From positions 96,483-160,482 of the forward strand of contig JAJEKB010000981.1 in NCBI GenBank assembly GCA_022393335.1: DNA of 64,000 bases. Reading direction: 5' to 3'. Shown here piece by piece: positions 38,401 through 48,110 of the stretch. The translations under genes and the position numbers were made by a program. Every line of letters begins with the position of its first letter. The first letter of the stretch is position 1. The notes beneath the pieces are model-generated. The model was not told the DNA's origin, did not search any database, and was given only the letters and a program-made list of their open reading frames with translations. The stretch comes from Macrotrachela quadricornifera (taxonomy: Eukaryota > Rotifera > Eurotatoria > Philodinida > Philodinidae).

Positions 38401-41400
38401 TGTTGACAACGTAAATTTGAATTTGGTACACGTGACCAATGGCAACGAACAAGTGATTGTAAATTTAAACGTGATGGTAATTGAGGAAGAAAACGTTCTT
38501 CACGATTTAAACTTGGAAATAATGCAGCAGTTAATGGTAAACAATTCTATTATATAATATTTATATAAAAAAAAAATCTCTATTTTTTTTCTAGTATAAT
38601 CTTTACTTTAATACGTCCTAATTCAAATTGTAAAACTTCTTTTACAGTTGGTTCAACAAATACAGCTGGATAAAGTTTTGTACTTGGTTCAACCTGAATA
38701 TAGAGAAATTATTTTATTTAAAAATATTTTAATATATTCATAAAACATAATTGAAAAATTTTAATAATTGCTTCAAAAATGACTTATTTTTTGTTAACAA
38801 AAAAAAGAGCGTTTCTTTCGTTTTTAGGATGAAAATTTCGAAAACATCTCTAATACACTTGATACTCATCATAAAACCAACGAAAAAAATCATTTTTAAT
38901 ATACCTCAAGTTTTTGTGCTGATTCTTTTCCATTAACATAAAAAGTTAATTGACCCGTCGATATATCACATAAACATCCAATTAATAAACCATTAACAAT
39001 ACGTCTTGCAACAGCTTCTTGATCAGACATATTTTCTAATAAATCACTTGCACAAAAAATATAAGCATCTTGTCTAATAACACTTTCAAGTATTGAACCA
39101 TCTTCTCCTGTTTGTGTTATTGTACAACGTCGAATAAATTTTGATAATTTACTTGTTGATGTTATTGATGTTTCATCTTGTAAATTTTCTTTTTGTAATA
39201 CTGGTCGAAATCTTGATGTAACCCAACCAATAAATACGGAACGAGGATTTTGTCCAGGTAATATTCTAACAGCATAATAATATTCATGAACATGTTCATT
39301 TATTGCACGTATTTCATCATGTTCAAAATCATTTGTTTGTTGATCATTAAATTCTGAATCCATATCAGTAAATGATCTTCTTACTGCTGTATGACTTGAT
39401 CGTTTTGCTCCTCCTAATATTGATGGAGAATTTATTGTTGGAACTTTTAATACAGATTGTGGTTGAATTTGTGAGCTTATATTTGTACTTGTTGTACTAT
39501 TTCCACTTAATTTAACTGTACGTTTACCATGTTTTGTTTGTGAATCATGTGGTTCTTTTGAAAAACGTTGAAAAAAATTATTTATTTTACTTGTTGATGT
39601 TTTCATATTTGATTTATTTAAACGATCTGTTGATTGATTTGGTGATGTACCATTTATTAAATGTGTTTGATCAGTACCATTAAGTATTGGTGTTGATGGT
39701 GGTGATGGTGTTGGACTTTTTTTTGATGTTGTTTGATCACGAAATTTCACAAGTAAATTTGTTGGATTACGTGGTGATTTACTTGGTATTGAATCTGGTG
39801 AAAGAAAATTTGGATTTGTATCTGTTTGAGTTGATAAATGTGAATCCAATGTATCGGTAGTACCAGGTGATAATGATTTTGGTCGACTACCAGGAACTGT
39901 TAGTGGAAATAAAAATGTACGTTTTTCTTCTTGAGATTCAATATATTCATGTAATGCTAGTTGTCGTCGTTCAAGAGTTATTTGTCTTAAAAACAAAAAC
40001 AAAAAAATAACAATAAATGAAAATTTATATTTGTAAAAACAATAAACAAAATACTTCGGTGTAAATTTATCATGACAACATAATGGAAGTGATAAACGAA
40101 GAAATTCAAATTCAACTTTTTCTAATGTACCAAATAATCTTGATTGAAGTTTTATTAAAGGTGGATTATCACGGCTATATTTAAAAAGAAAAAAAGAATT
40201 TTGTTTTTGTTTATATAACAAAAAGAAAAATAAAATATAAACCTTGCACCAATTCGAGTTATTTCAAATGATGATGAATCAGATTTAATTGTTTCAAAAC
40301 GAGGAATAAAATTCGAATACCAAAATGTTAAACTTTTTGACATATTTCTATATATGAAAAAAAAACCGTAATTATTTGATAAAAAAATAAATATAAATTT
40401 GAATTAAACTTACACACAGAATGGTTCATATCCTTCTTGTAAACCACAAGATGTAAAATATTTTAATGTATTAACATCTTGTCCAAAATTTAATCGAGCT
40501 TTTTGTCCACTAAATGATGTTAATACTGGTACAAAACCAATTTCATCCACATCTAATCCATCAAAAGCTGTTTCATTACCAAGATTATCTAACATTAATT
40601 CTCCATTTAATGAAAAACTAATTGTTTTATCATGTAAATCAATCATACAACCAACAACATCATTTTTTGACCATTGTTTACCAAAACCATCGAATGTATT
40701 ATGATGAAAACGTCGTGCATTTAAACCATCAAATGCATATCCATATGAATCAGTTCCAAGTGGATAATATGAATCAAGTTTTGATGCATGTCCCCATCCA
40801 ATTAACATTCGACCTGATGTTAATAATTCAACTTCATAATACCATTTTCCACGTGTTACAGCAAATGTTTGTTCAGCACGATATGTTCGATAAGTTGATA
40901 TACGTTCACTATTTGCTGAATTTATTGATTCTTTCTTATGTCGATTAAGTTCTTCAACATCACCTGTTGGAGTATCAATTGTATAACCATATGCAAGAAG
41001 AGTTTTAACAGTTTCACTTGCTGTATCACGATTTATTTTTTTAATACTATCATCAACAATTGCATAAGGAATTAAATGAGGACTTCGTTTTTGACGTGGA
41101 TTCTATAATTACAAAAAAAAACGAATGATTTCAATTATCTATTTAGTATGTAAATTAAATATAGAATTGAAAAAAGTTCTAATGATATCAATTGAATTAA
41201 CCGATTGATATCGATTCGAAGATGATCTCATATTAACTGGCTGCTAATTTTTGTCAATACAAATTTTTCAAATATAGATTCGATTGACTACAACCTTATA
41301 AGAAAGGATTCAACAAGCTCATTGTAGTATTCACAACAATAATTACATGTAAAGAATAAATTAAATAATAATTTTCTTGGTTTCTTTTAATAATAACTGA

Positions 41401-44400
41401 AAAACGTATATATTCAATATTGCTTTAAACTCAAATGCAATATTCTCTATTAGCTGAATACTAAGTAGAATATTCTATGATTGATTTAGACTCAAGTATA
41501 TATAATGATAATCATTAAGAGTTTTCAAGTACTCACATCCGATACTCCATATGTAAATCCATCTTTTATTCTTCCGGCTGCCCATACATTATGTGTATTT
41601 TCAGCTAATGTTTCAATTAATTCTTCCATTTTTGTTGATAAAACAATACTTGATAGATCTAATGGTTGTGGTTTATATCCATTTGATTGTAGATATGTAT
41701 TTGGTAATTTAACATATTTTAATCGACGATCATCAGTTTTTATTTCAACATTAATATGATAACCAAGTGCTAATAAACTCCTAGAAAAAAGAAAGAGTCA
41801 ATTTAACACAAAAAATAGAATATTTTCGAGTATTTTACTTTAAATTTTCCATTGCTGTTGTTGTATGATATTGTTTCTCGGCTACAGGAAGACGATCAAA
41901 AGATGTTAAACATTGATGAACTTTTTGTGAATCATCTCGATACTAAAAATATTTTATAGATAAAAAAATTAATTAATTTTCTTTTTTTTTAAAATTTAAA
42001 TTCAATAAAATTTACTTCACCAAAATGCCAACCACTTGCAATTTTATTCATTGACCATAATTCATGAATATTTTCAGCTAATCGATCACGAACATTTTCA
42101 AGATGTGCTGGTAATACCATATGATTTGTTCGTACTGGTTGAGGAGTAAATGCAATATGATGTTGAAATTGTGATGGACCATCAAGACGATTTCGTTCAA
42201 TATTACCAAATGAAAAACATGGTTCAATAGCAACTTTTTGTTTAATTAACATAGCTTCATAAAGTGGTGCTGCACCTTCTGGCGGTCGATGAACAAAACG
42301 ACCATGTTCACCACCAAATATAAATCGACAACTAATAGAAATAAAAAATAAAAATCAATCAAAAAATTTTCATTTATTTATATTTATCTAACCTAACACG
42401 AGATGATAATGAAATAGCTGGATAAAACATTCCAGTTAAATTAAATTCTCTTAAAAGACCTTTAACAGGTAAACCATTTAATGAAAACCACATTTCTGGA
42501 ATATTTAAATCTAATAAACATCCAATAACATCATTTTTTTTAAATCCAATATGTTGCATATTATCTGTAGGTAAAATAACTCGATTTGATACATCATATG
42601 CTCGTCCAGCAAACCAAACATTTCGTCCATCAAAACCATATGAATATGTATTATCACCAATACCATTTGATGAAAAACCATCACCATGACCAGGTGATGG
42701 TTGAAAATGTGTTGTTGCCCAACCAATACGAATATGTGGTTGAACATGTGTTACTTGTTCAATATGATCAATAACAACTTCAAAATACCATTTTTTATAC
42801 ATTGATTCACCATCTTCAACTCCAACAAGAATATTTGGACGCATACTAAATAAAATAAAACATTATATATATATATATATGAACAATTATTTCAATTTCA
42901 TTTTGCATTTTATTACAACAACAAATTAACCAAAATAGATTAATGATTGACATGACCTGATATAATATATACATCAAGGTCATATTCGAAAAATTTTGAT
43001 TTAATAGCTTCTTGCAACATGACATTAAAAAAAAACTACTAATGGCTTATCATTGACATCTTGTTGATTTTTGTTCATTATCATCGATCAACAATAGATT
43101 TAATGTAGCGATTATTTCTTTTATATTATCCTTTCATCTATTCTATATTGTTCTTTAATCTACCCTTGATCTTTCTTTATGTAGAACATTTTTATCTATT
43201 ATAGTTCTAATTTCTATTTATAAATATGGAAAAATAAAAATCATTAATGTTTTACTTACCATGCAACATGATCAACTAATGCAGTTTGTAAAAGAAGATC
43301 TCGTCTTTGTAAAAGATTTTCACAAATAAGATTTTGATTAGCACGAACAGCTACACCATTATTAACACAAAGTGAACAAAGTACATCAAGTACTTTTGGA
43401 TCACGACCATTTCGATCAAGTAATCCAATAACTAAAAATTAAAATAAATATTTTCAATTATATATAATTCATTTATGGTTGTTGTTTTTTTTAAACTTAC
43501 TTGCAAGTATATGAGATTCTGTAATCATATTTAAAACTTCAGGACTATCAACAAGTACACTATGAAGTACTTCTAATACTCCACCTGATGCTTGTTGTGA
43601 TTGTAAACGATTAACAAGCCAATTAAGTCGAGCAGTTTGTGCAAAATTTGAACAATTAGCTCGATTACCTTTAATTAATGCAGCCAAAACAACATAAAGT
43701 TTATTTGTAATATCTTCTATTTTTTCTTCAACACCTTCTAATAATAATGATTTATCTCTACGTTCACTAAAAAAATTTATTGCTGCTATTAATATTCGAA
43801 TCATTCCCTAAATTATTTAAATATTATATATATAATAAAAAAGAAATTAATATTATTAATTTTTTTTGTAAATACTTCTTCTTGAAATAGATCTTGTCGA
43901 TTTCGTAATATTTTAAGACGTAATTGTTTTTCTTCATGATCAAGTGATGGTGATGGTTGTGAAAAAAAACCAATTAAATCTTGTAATAATGCTTGAACAA
44001 CATCACTTTTACTTAGTAAATGATTTGCTACTTCTGCATCAATTGACATTGGACTAGAAAAAATAAAAATAAAATAAATTTTTAAATAATAAATTAATAT
44101 TCTTTTACTCAGTTCGATTAAATCTTCCAAGAATAGCATTACATATTCGAATAACTAATGCAGTTTTTTGTTCTTGTTCTTGTGCTCGTACAAGACGAAA
44201 ACAATCATCCATATGTCCTTCAACAGCTGGTATAATCTAATGTAAACAAACAAATTAAAAATTTTTATTAAATAAAAACTTTAGCTTTCTTTTTTTTTAC
44301 TCGTTTTTCTTCAACTTTTCCAATTCCTTTCATTGTTAATTCAAGTGTTTCATAACTAATCCAAAGATCCGAATCAACATGACGTATAAAAACAATTGTA

Positions 44401-46521
44401 TCACCATATTTTATTGTTGGTGCACCTAAATTTTCTTGTTCAGGTACATCTTCTGGTTGTTTTTCCTAAATAATCAATTTTATTAAAAATTCATCATTAA
44501 TTACATAATACAAATATACTTTTGTCATTTTCATTTCAAATGTAACAGCTATAGCACTTGCATTCTTCTTCGATATACATGTTACTTTTGGACCTAATAT
44601 ATAAAGAAAAAAACGACATACGTATATTTCTTTAAACATCAATATTACCACTTTCATCCCCAATAACAGCTAAATAAAGACCTGATGTAACATGTCGAAG
44701 GCGAACCAATGAACTCCAACCAACAAAACCACTATACCATCTGAGAAAATAAACAAAGAAATATGATTAAAATATATACATATATATTTTGTTTTTAATT
44801 TCTTACTTAATTTTAAAACATTCAATACGCCATAAAGATCGTGCTTGATGACAAGAAGCACCACTTTTAATAAAAAGACTAAAAACAAATCAATTCATTA
44901 ACTTTTAAATAAACACCATTGGTATGTATTCTCTTGTGTACTAGATTATTTATTTATTCAACTGTTGACCTTCGCGTTATTTCTATTATTATTATTCGAC
45001 AATTGAAGAGCAAAATAGAAATATTACTTTCATGATAAAAAAAGTCTTTTTTTTTCTTATAAAATCTCTCTTGAGAGTTAAATTTGATTTACAATCATGA
45101 TAATTACTTTAAAATGCAATTTAGAACATATACAGAAAAATAAAAACTAAATAGATACTTTTACCTTCCAGAATCATCGATAACTTGAGAATCTGGTGGT
45201 GGCGTTGTAATACAATGATCCATATTTCCATGCATTAATCGTATAACATCACCACCAAGAACAAATCCAGGATTTTTCACACGTGCTACACCACTTGATA
45301 TGGGTACAAGACTCCATACTTGTTGACGAAATGATGCATTAACTCTACCACGTTCATTTGTTGACATATATGCATGCTAAGAAAATATAAATAAATTTTT
45401 CTTTTTATATAGTGTAATAATTCATACAAGGTATCGTTCAGAGAAAACTGAAACTAATATAACATCATCATTGAAGCGCACTTTTTCGCCTTCACTTCTT
45501 TGTTTTGATGCTGGATGAATAGTCCACCAACAAGATTCGCCTAGAGAATATATTATACATTGATAAAAAGAAACAGAATAATCATTTGTTTTTTTATATA
45601 CCTTGTGCATCTTCTTTTAAGCCTACATCAAAAGCGAGCTTGTCATTTGATGTACTTGTTGATAGACAACTCAAGTACTAAATTTCAATCATTCTTCTTG
45701 ATATTTTTTATATTTAATAAAAAATAATTTTTTTTACCATTTGACTATGATAATGTCGAAGAAGAACAGCATGACCATATAATAATGTTCGAAATGTTGT
45801 TTGTCCTCCCTGACTTCCAGACGACTTAAACAAATGATTTAAATAAGCAATTTATTCTTGAAAAATTATTTATTCCGACTACAAATAGATATATATTGAC
45901 AGACAAATATAAAACCTACTTGTTCAGTTGATGTTGTATTAACCATTTCTTGTAAAGCTCGAACCGATACAGCTTGTTCGAGTACAAATATACATGATGC
46001 CAGATCAGGACAACAAACCTGATATAACAAATCAAAATAATTCTCGTATAAACAAACATACAAACGTCAGAATATCACCACATCAAAAAAAGTATAAAGC
46101 TTGAATATATAATTAATTCTTTTTTATTTATCAGCTTGGACACAAACATTAAAGCAGGAAGATATAATAACATGCAAGGGAAAAAAAAAGAAAACAAAAG
46201 CATGGCATGCTATAAAAATAGAAGTATAACAATATAAATAATAATAATGATATAAGAGATGTCTATTGGATTCTATCACCGAATATTTTCTACCTCATTT
46301 GATATATCTTCAAGATAGCACATTCGATTTCCAAATACTTCGCCAGATAGAGCCATACGTTTTACACATGATACAGGGACACAACTTAAACATAAATGAT
46401 CTTCCTAAAAAACAAAATTGAAATATTAATTAATGTCAAGAAAATAAATTAAAAAATTATTTACTGTTCGCATAAACTGAACATCATCATCTTCAGCACC
46501 CGCCATGTGTTCACCAGCCAT
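14315..46521 (-). CDS. RyR: Ryanodine receptor, complete gene, 98 coding exons
   Basis: This is the Ca2+ release channel of the sarcoplasmic/endoplasmic reticulum. ATG is at 46519-46521 ([19 protein letters not shown]) and TAA at 14315-14317 (GDCFRRQYE...). I joined 98 exons by GT...AG and phase: the sum is 15,711 nt, 5,236 residues, with no stop, close to the 5,000 of other animals. First exons: 46465-46521, 46294-46404, 45920-46018, 45738-45824. Last: 14891-15047, 14772-14836, 14655-14717, 14498-14587, 14315-14431. Domain order is canonical: N-terminal beta-trefoil/MIR, RIH, three SPRY, RyR repeats 1-2, RIH 2, RyR repeats 3-4, RIH-associated, EF-hand pair, membrane domain with GGGIGD filter, C-terminal zinc site. 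Most introns are 45-100 bp; a few of 0.4-1.2 kb carry inverted repeats. Single-base errors in individual boundaries remain possible. Confidence 0.97.
15841..16536 (-). other. RyR intron 91 (0.7 kb), nothing recognised
   Basis: This AT-rich intron separates S2-S3 and S3-S4 exons. It contains a short imperfect repeat (ACTTTATAAGTATT and ACTTATAAATACT near 15935-15975) but no open frame or long inverted repeat that I could see. Confidence 0.6.
17439..18332. mobile_element. Long fold-back element in RyR intron 87
   Basis: The left arm starting at 17439 (CATTATATAATGGAAGTATT) returns as reverse complement at 18332 backwards (CATTATAAAATGGAAGTATC). The pairing continues through TTATTAGT and again further in, where ...TTTGGAGATAAAT (about 17690) matches the reverse complement at about 18070. 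Arms of about 250-300 bp with gaps flank a core of roughly 350 bp. No open frame is present, so it is non-autonomous. It fills most of the intron between exons 87 and 88 (17359-18396). Confidence 0.7.
19044..19568. mobile_element. Near-perfect fold-back MITE in RyR intron 84
   Basis: The left arm (about 19044-19245) and right arm (about 19355-19568) are reverse complements: ATAGATATACCTCCGG opposite ATAGATATATCTCAGG, then AAAATAGTTA, CTCTGTATTTTGAATATAT, TCACTCTAAA and TTTACTTATTTTCTTGCATT in the same order. The element is only about 525 bp long and nearly all arm, with a loop near 19250-19350. It fills almost the whole intron (19004-19582), whose flanks are short. This is typical of a miniature inverted-repeat transposable element. 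It is likely recent, since pairing is still about 85 percent by eye. Confidence 0.82.
19778..20119 (-). other. 113-residue open frame inside RyR intron 83
   Basis: The frame lies on the same strand as the receptor, inside the 452-bp intron between exons 83 and 84, and starts only 25 bp below exon 83. It is Lys/Asn/Ser/Tyr-rich with no domain I recognise. The amino-acid mix is partly what AT-rich random sequence gives, though an open frame of this length in such DNA is somewhat unusual. It could be retained-intron sequence, a short nested gene, or chance. I do not call it a gene. Confidence 0.2.
20441..21257 (-). other. RyR intron 82 (0.8 kb), nothing recognised
   Basis: AT-rich intron directly before the exon that opens the membrane domain. 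It has a TATATATATA run near 20917 and a GACATGTACTCGATTACATG segment near 20979, but no coding frame or clear inverted repeat. Confidence 0.55.
21258..21998 (-). CDS. RyR: RyR exons 80-82: EF-hand pair
   Basis: Exons 21803-21998, 21419-21737 and 21258-21356 (residues about 4255-4459). Two complete EF-hand loops are visible: [12 protein letters not shown] and [12 protein letters not shown], each with the D-x-N-x-D-G-x-I-x-x-x-E spacing of a Ca2+-binding loop. In many vertebrate receptors these loops are degenerate, so intact loops here suggest real cytosolic Ca2+ binding. Exon 82 ends with [11 protein letters not shown], a highly conserved family sequence that leads to the membrane domain. 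Confidence 0.93.
22055..28769 (-). CDS. RyR: RyR exons 57-79: core solenoid and RIH-associated domain
   Basis: Exons: 28526-28769, 28234-28463, 27934-28172, 27209-27290, 26987-27144, 26723-26912, 26542-26657, 26302-26468, 26086-26244, 25730-26023, 24498-24563, 24378-24437, 23962-24315, 23699-23908, 23574-23633, 23291-23390, 23157-23236, 22972-23098, 22728-22921, 22538-22666, 22259-22363, 22129-22210, 22055-22075. A helical segment of about 1,150 residues. Exons 75-77 ([25 protein letters not shown]..., residues about 4078 onwards) are the RIH-associated domain. Exon 79 is a 21-nt microexon coding NVLNGP and is conserved in position with the NVVNG motif of other receptors, which supports it. 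Exon 71 is acidic, with a run of aspartates. Confidence 0.9.
24564..25729 (-). other. RyR intron 66 (1.2 kb), possible eroded element
   Basis: Segments near 24705 (CCTAGGATCAGACTTAGAACC) and the reverse complement near 25055 (CCTAAGCAAAGTTGGAACC) are similar but with gaps. This hints at an old inverted-repeat element; it is too diverged to call. No coding frame has quality here. Confidence 0.35.
27291..27933 (-). other. RyR intron 59 (0.6 kb), nothing recognised
   Basis: AT-rich intron. Several short inverted motifs (TTTCAATCT and AGATTGAAA near 27430-27510) suggest a small hairpin. The + strand frame at 27683-27874 is low-complexity and antisense, without coding quality. Confidence 0.5.
28833..31000 (-). 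CDS. RyR: RyR exons 48-56: phosphorylation-domain tandem repeats (RyR repeats 3-4)
   Basis: Exons: 30884-31000, 30761-30806, 30580-30703, 30445-30523, 30295-30384, 30110-30241, 29978-30049, 29002-29077, 28833-28956 (residues about 2815-3098). The paired helices [17 protein letters not shown] / FDQGWAYGE and [15 protein letters not shown] identify RyR repeats 3 and 4. In vertebrates the loop between them carries the PKA/CaMKII sites. Here the matching segment (about [18 protein letters not shown] to [14 protein letters not shown]) has many basic residues and several Ser/Thr, but I cannot assign a specific phosphosite. Confidence 0.9.
29078..29977 (-). other. RyR intron 54 (0.9 kb), nothing firmly recognised
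   Basis: AT-rich intron inside the RyR repeat 3-4 region. A CCTATAACCACTTAAG stretch near 29473 resembles TATAACCACTAAG in intron 66 (near 25065), so both may hold pieces of the same eroded repeat family. No coding frame is convincing. Confidence 0.4.
31064..36644 (-). CDS. RyR: RyR exons 30-47: central solenoid with second RIH domain
   Basis: Exons: 36489-36644, 36387-36433, 36115-36335, 35964-36062, 35784-35915, 35550-35727, 35353-35477, 35155-35303, 34283-34484, 34093-34222, 33827-34028, 33729-33766, 33442-33673, 32215-32247, 31734-31966, 31504-31661, 31220-31440, 31064-31154. The stretch [17 protein letters not shown] to [20 protein letters not shown] is the second RIH domain. It is followed by [27 protein letters not shown], which matches the known junction after the RIH in animal receptors. 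Exon 40 uses the less usual donor GTTCGT; this is the only choice that keeps frame. A charged, low-similarity segment in exon 35 corresponds to a linker. Confidence 0.9.
32215..32247 (-). CDS. RyR: RyR exon 43: isolated 33-nt microexon
   Basis: This exon of 33 bases encodes 11 residues around [11 protein letters not shown]. It is bounded by TTTTTCAG and GTAAGTG and lies between introns of about 1.19 kb (upstream) and 0.25 kb (downstream). Both its length (33) and flanking phases (2 and 2) mean that skipping it would keep the reading frame. It is therefore a good candidate for an alternative cassette exon. The upstream intron contains a long inverted repeat. Confidence 0.7.
32560..33300. mobile_element. 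Degenerate inverted repeat in RyR intron 42
   Basis: The stretch at about 32620-32725 (AAAACTTATGGATTACAACC ... GAGATAATCTTTGGA) is similar to the reverse complement of about 33130-33230 (AAAACTATGGGTTACAATC ... GAGATAATCTTTGAA), in the same order with small gaps. The full extent is uncertain and may cover most of the 1.19-kb intron (32248-33441). No open frame was seen. I take it as an old fold-back element next to the 33-nt microexon. Confidence 0.55.
34485..35154 (-). other. RyR intron 37 (0.7 kb), nothing recognised
   Basis: AT-rich intron within the second RIH domain. I compared both ends for inverted similarity and saw none worth calling. No coding frame. Confidence 0.5.
36645..37681 (-). 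other. RyR intron 29 (1.0 kb), slightly GC-richer core
   Basis: The intron contains a less AT-rich patch at about 37080-37220 (GATGTCGCGCAGTCAG..., then GACAGGACAGACGAATCACATCC) with an antisense open frame at 36973-37260. The frame shows no recognisable domain. A short AGATCTATTCC/AATAGATCT hairpin lies near 36905-36955. The patch may be the remnant of an inserted element. Confidence 0.4.
37682..42845 (-). CDS. RyR: RyR exons 16-29: three SPRY domains and RyR repeats 1-2
   Basis: Exons: 42393-42845 (SPRY1, residues 648-799), 42016-42331, 41839-41942, 41537-41780 (RyR repeats 1 and 2; [12 protein letters not shown] and [12 protein letters not shown] are the equivalent helices), 40414-41102 (SPRY2, with [18 protein letters not shown]), 40243-40347, 40055-40174, 38905-39985 (SPRY3 with insertion), 38607-38693, 38351-38546, 38213-38294, 38039-38160, 37911-37986, 37682-37852. 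In exon 23 about 180 residues of Ser/Thr/Asn/Pro-rich sequence (from about 39,930 down to 39,330) separate the start of SPRY3 from its FIGWVTSRF core. SPRY domains sit at the outer corners of the channel and mediate protein contacts. Confidence 0.92.
43260..46521 (-). CDS. RyR: RyR exons 1-15: N-terminal trefoil, MIR and first RIH domain
   Basis: Exons: 46465-46521, 46294-46404, 45920-46018, 45738-45824, 45602-45677, 45428-45540, 45165-45376, 44807-44878, 44649-44740, 44520-44593, 44301-44465, 44109-44236, 43876-44053, 43501-43807, 43260-43431 (residues 1-648). The [13 protein letters not shown] stretch in exon 4 (about residue 101) is the family's hallmark for the first trefoil. MIR-type segments follow in exons 6-10, for example [19 protein letters not shown] and [17 protein letters not shown]. 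Exons 12-15 form the armadillo-like RIH domain ([29 protein letters not shown]). In known receptors this region forms the cytosolic gating ring contact and is a cluster site for disease mutations. Confidence 0.93.
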
Positions 46522-48110
46522 TTTTTAGTTTTTTTCTTTTTTATCTATATGTGTCTTATCGATAAACGTACATACACATCATCATCATTATAATCACTTC
46601 GATCTTTAATAAAGCAAAAACATAAATTTTTTACTTCCTTTTTTTTCCCCTATCTCGAATCAATTGAGCGCATATATTACAACACTACGACTGAATGAAC
46701 CGGATGTGTTTTGTCCTTCAGTCGATCTATCTTTTCTATTTTTTATCTCCCTGTCTCTCCTTCTTTTACTTGCTTTCGTCGATCTAATAAAATCACGAGT
46801 GTGTGTTGCCGACCAACGATGACAAAGGACGAGAAAAGAGACAGAGAAGACTTCAAGGGCAGATGCATGCTATACAACGCGACAAGATGAGAGTAAGCTC
46901 TATCTCACCCGCGCGCGCGCTATTACTAATAGTTTTAGATGATCGACGATACGCACAAAAGAGCAACGCCAACAGAAAAAAGAACATGATGGTAGACTAC
47001 TCTTTCGTTATATATAACAGCATCATCAGAGAGAAACAACAATTATACTCTCGTCGTCTGCAGAAGAAGAAGAAAAAAAAAACTAAAAAAAGAAAACATC
47101 AACATAAATCAATGTTAATGAAGTATCTTTACTTGAACATTTAATAAGACGAAATGAATAAAAGAAATAATTAATCTTTATCGTCATATTAGCAGTATAT
47201 GAAATAGTTACTTGAAAATAGGATTGATAGATAGATCGGTTAGAAAGATCAATTCGAACAATAGCATCTGTCTAGTAGAATTGTCTCATAGGAATAGAAT
47301 AGATAGCAAACGATGTAGAGATACCGTTGCATCTATCCGACCTTTTTCTTCTTTTACTTGGAAGAAAGAAGAAAGAGATATCTTTCCGAGACCGATGCGT
47401 GTGTATGTGTATGTTTGCGTGTGCTGCCATCGACAAGAAGAAGGCCAAAAGAGAGTGCCAGAGTAAGAAAGAAGAGAGATCTGGAACGAATTGATGAGAG
47501 AGAAGATGAAGAATCCACTAACATCCCCGACTATCATTTGTCTGTCCATATGTTAAGGCATAGAGAACAGGATATGCTGACAACAGTTGTTGTTACCAAC
47601 ATCGTTGATATTGCTTAGCTAGAGAATGCAATGCATAATAATTCACACTATCGTCGTTGAGAATAACGCACACGCAATGAATTGCTGATAATCAGTGTTA
47701 CAAGCATGCAGAGAAAAAAAAAAAGAAGAATACTGGAGATGAAAAGGATTAAATGCTTCCCGACCGTCTATGTCGGTCACACACATTGTCGTCAATGGTA
47801 GTTGTTCGTTCATTACGTTCATTTCCGTCTAAGGATGACGATTGCAAACAAAATGCACATGTACTTCGATCTATCAAGAACTTATTATTAAGACAAAATC
47901 TCATTTATTCAAAATGCTCATTTAAAGAAAAGAAAAAGAAAATTCAAACGTTTTTTTCTTATTAAATATTGATGGATTTTAATCAATCGTTTTGATTGAC
48001 AGAATACACTGATCAATCAAGGTTAAAAATAGGATTTTTATATTTCGAACCAGTAACATATCCGGTTTCTATCTTTATTAAGAGGTCACTAGTCTCCAAT
48101 TGAATAATAT
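46522..48110. other. Upstream region of RyR: simple repeats, probable 5' UTR and promoter
   Basis: About 1.6 kb upstream of the receptor start and downstream of the orphan gene (-). It is rich in purine tracts (GAAGAAGAAG..., 47061-47100) and has a short alternating CG run (CGCGCGCGC, about 46910-46920), rare in this AT-rich DNA and able to form Z-DNA. Overlapping open frames on both strands between 46803 and 47618 have biased, low-complexity translations (K/R/Q/S-rich), so I do not treat them as genes. The region probably carries the receptor promoter and non-coding first exon(s). Confidence 0.5.

Noticed and set aside
40622..40948. 108-codon open frame on the + strand
   Set aside because: It is the exact antisense of RyR exon 20 (SPRY2). 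Its H/Q/M-rich translation is typical of a shadow frame.
42511..42774. Further open frames on both strands at SPRY1
   Set aside because: They overlap RyR exon 16 in other frames and show His/Met-biased composition.
47212..47466. Ser/Arg-rich frame suggestive of a splicing factor
   Set aside because: Composition comes from AGA/GAA repeats; no RRM or other domain, and the opposite strand is open as well.
46803..47618. Several overlapping open frames upstream of RyR
   Set aside because: Purine-repeat driven, K/R/Q-rich, overlapping on both strands and with no splice logic.
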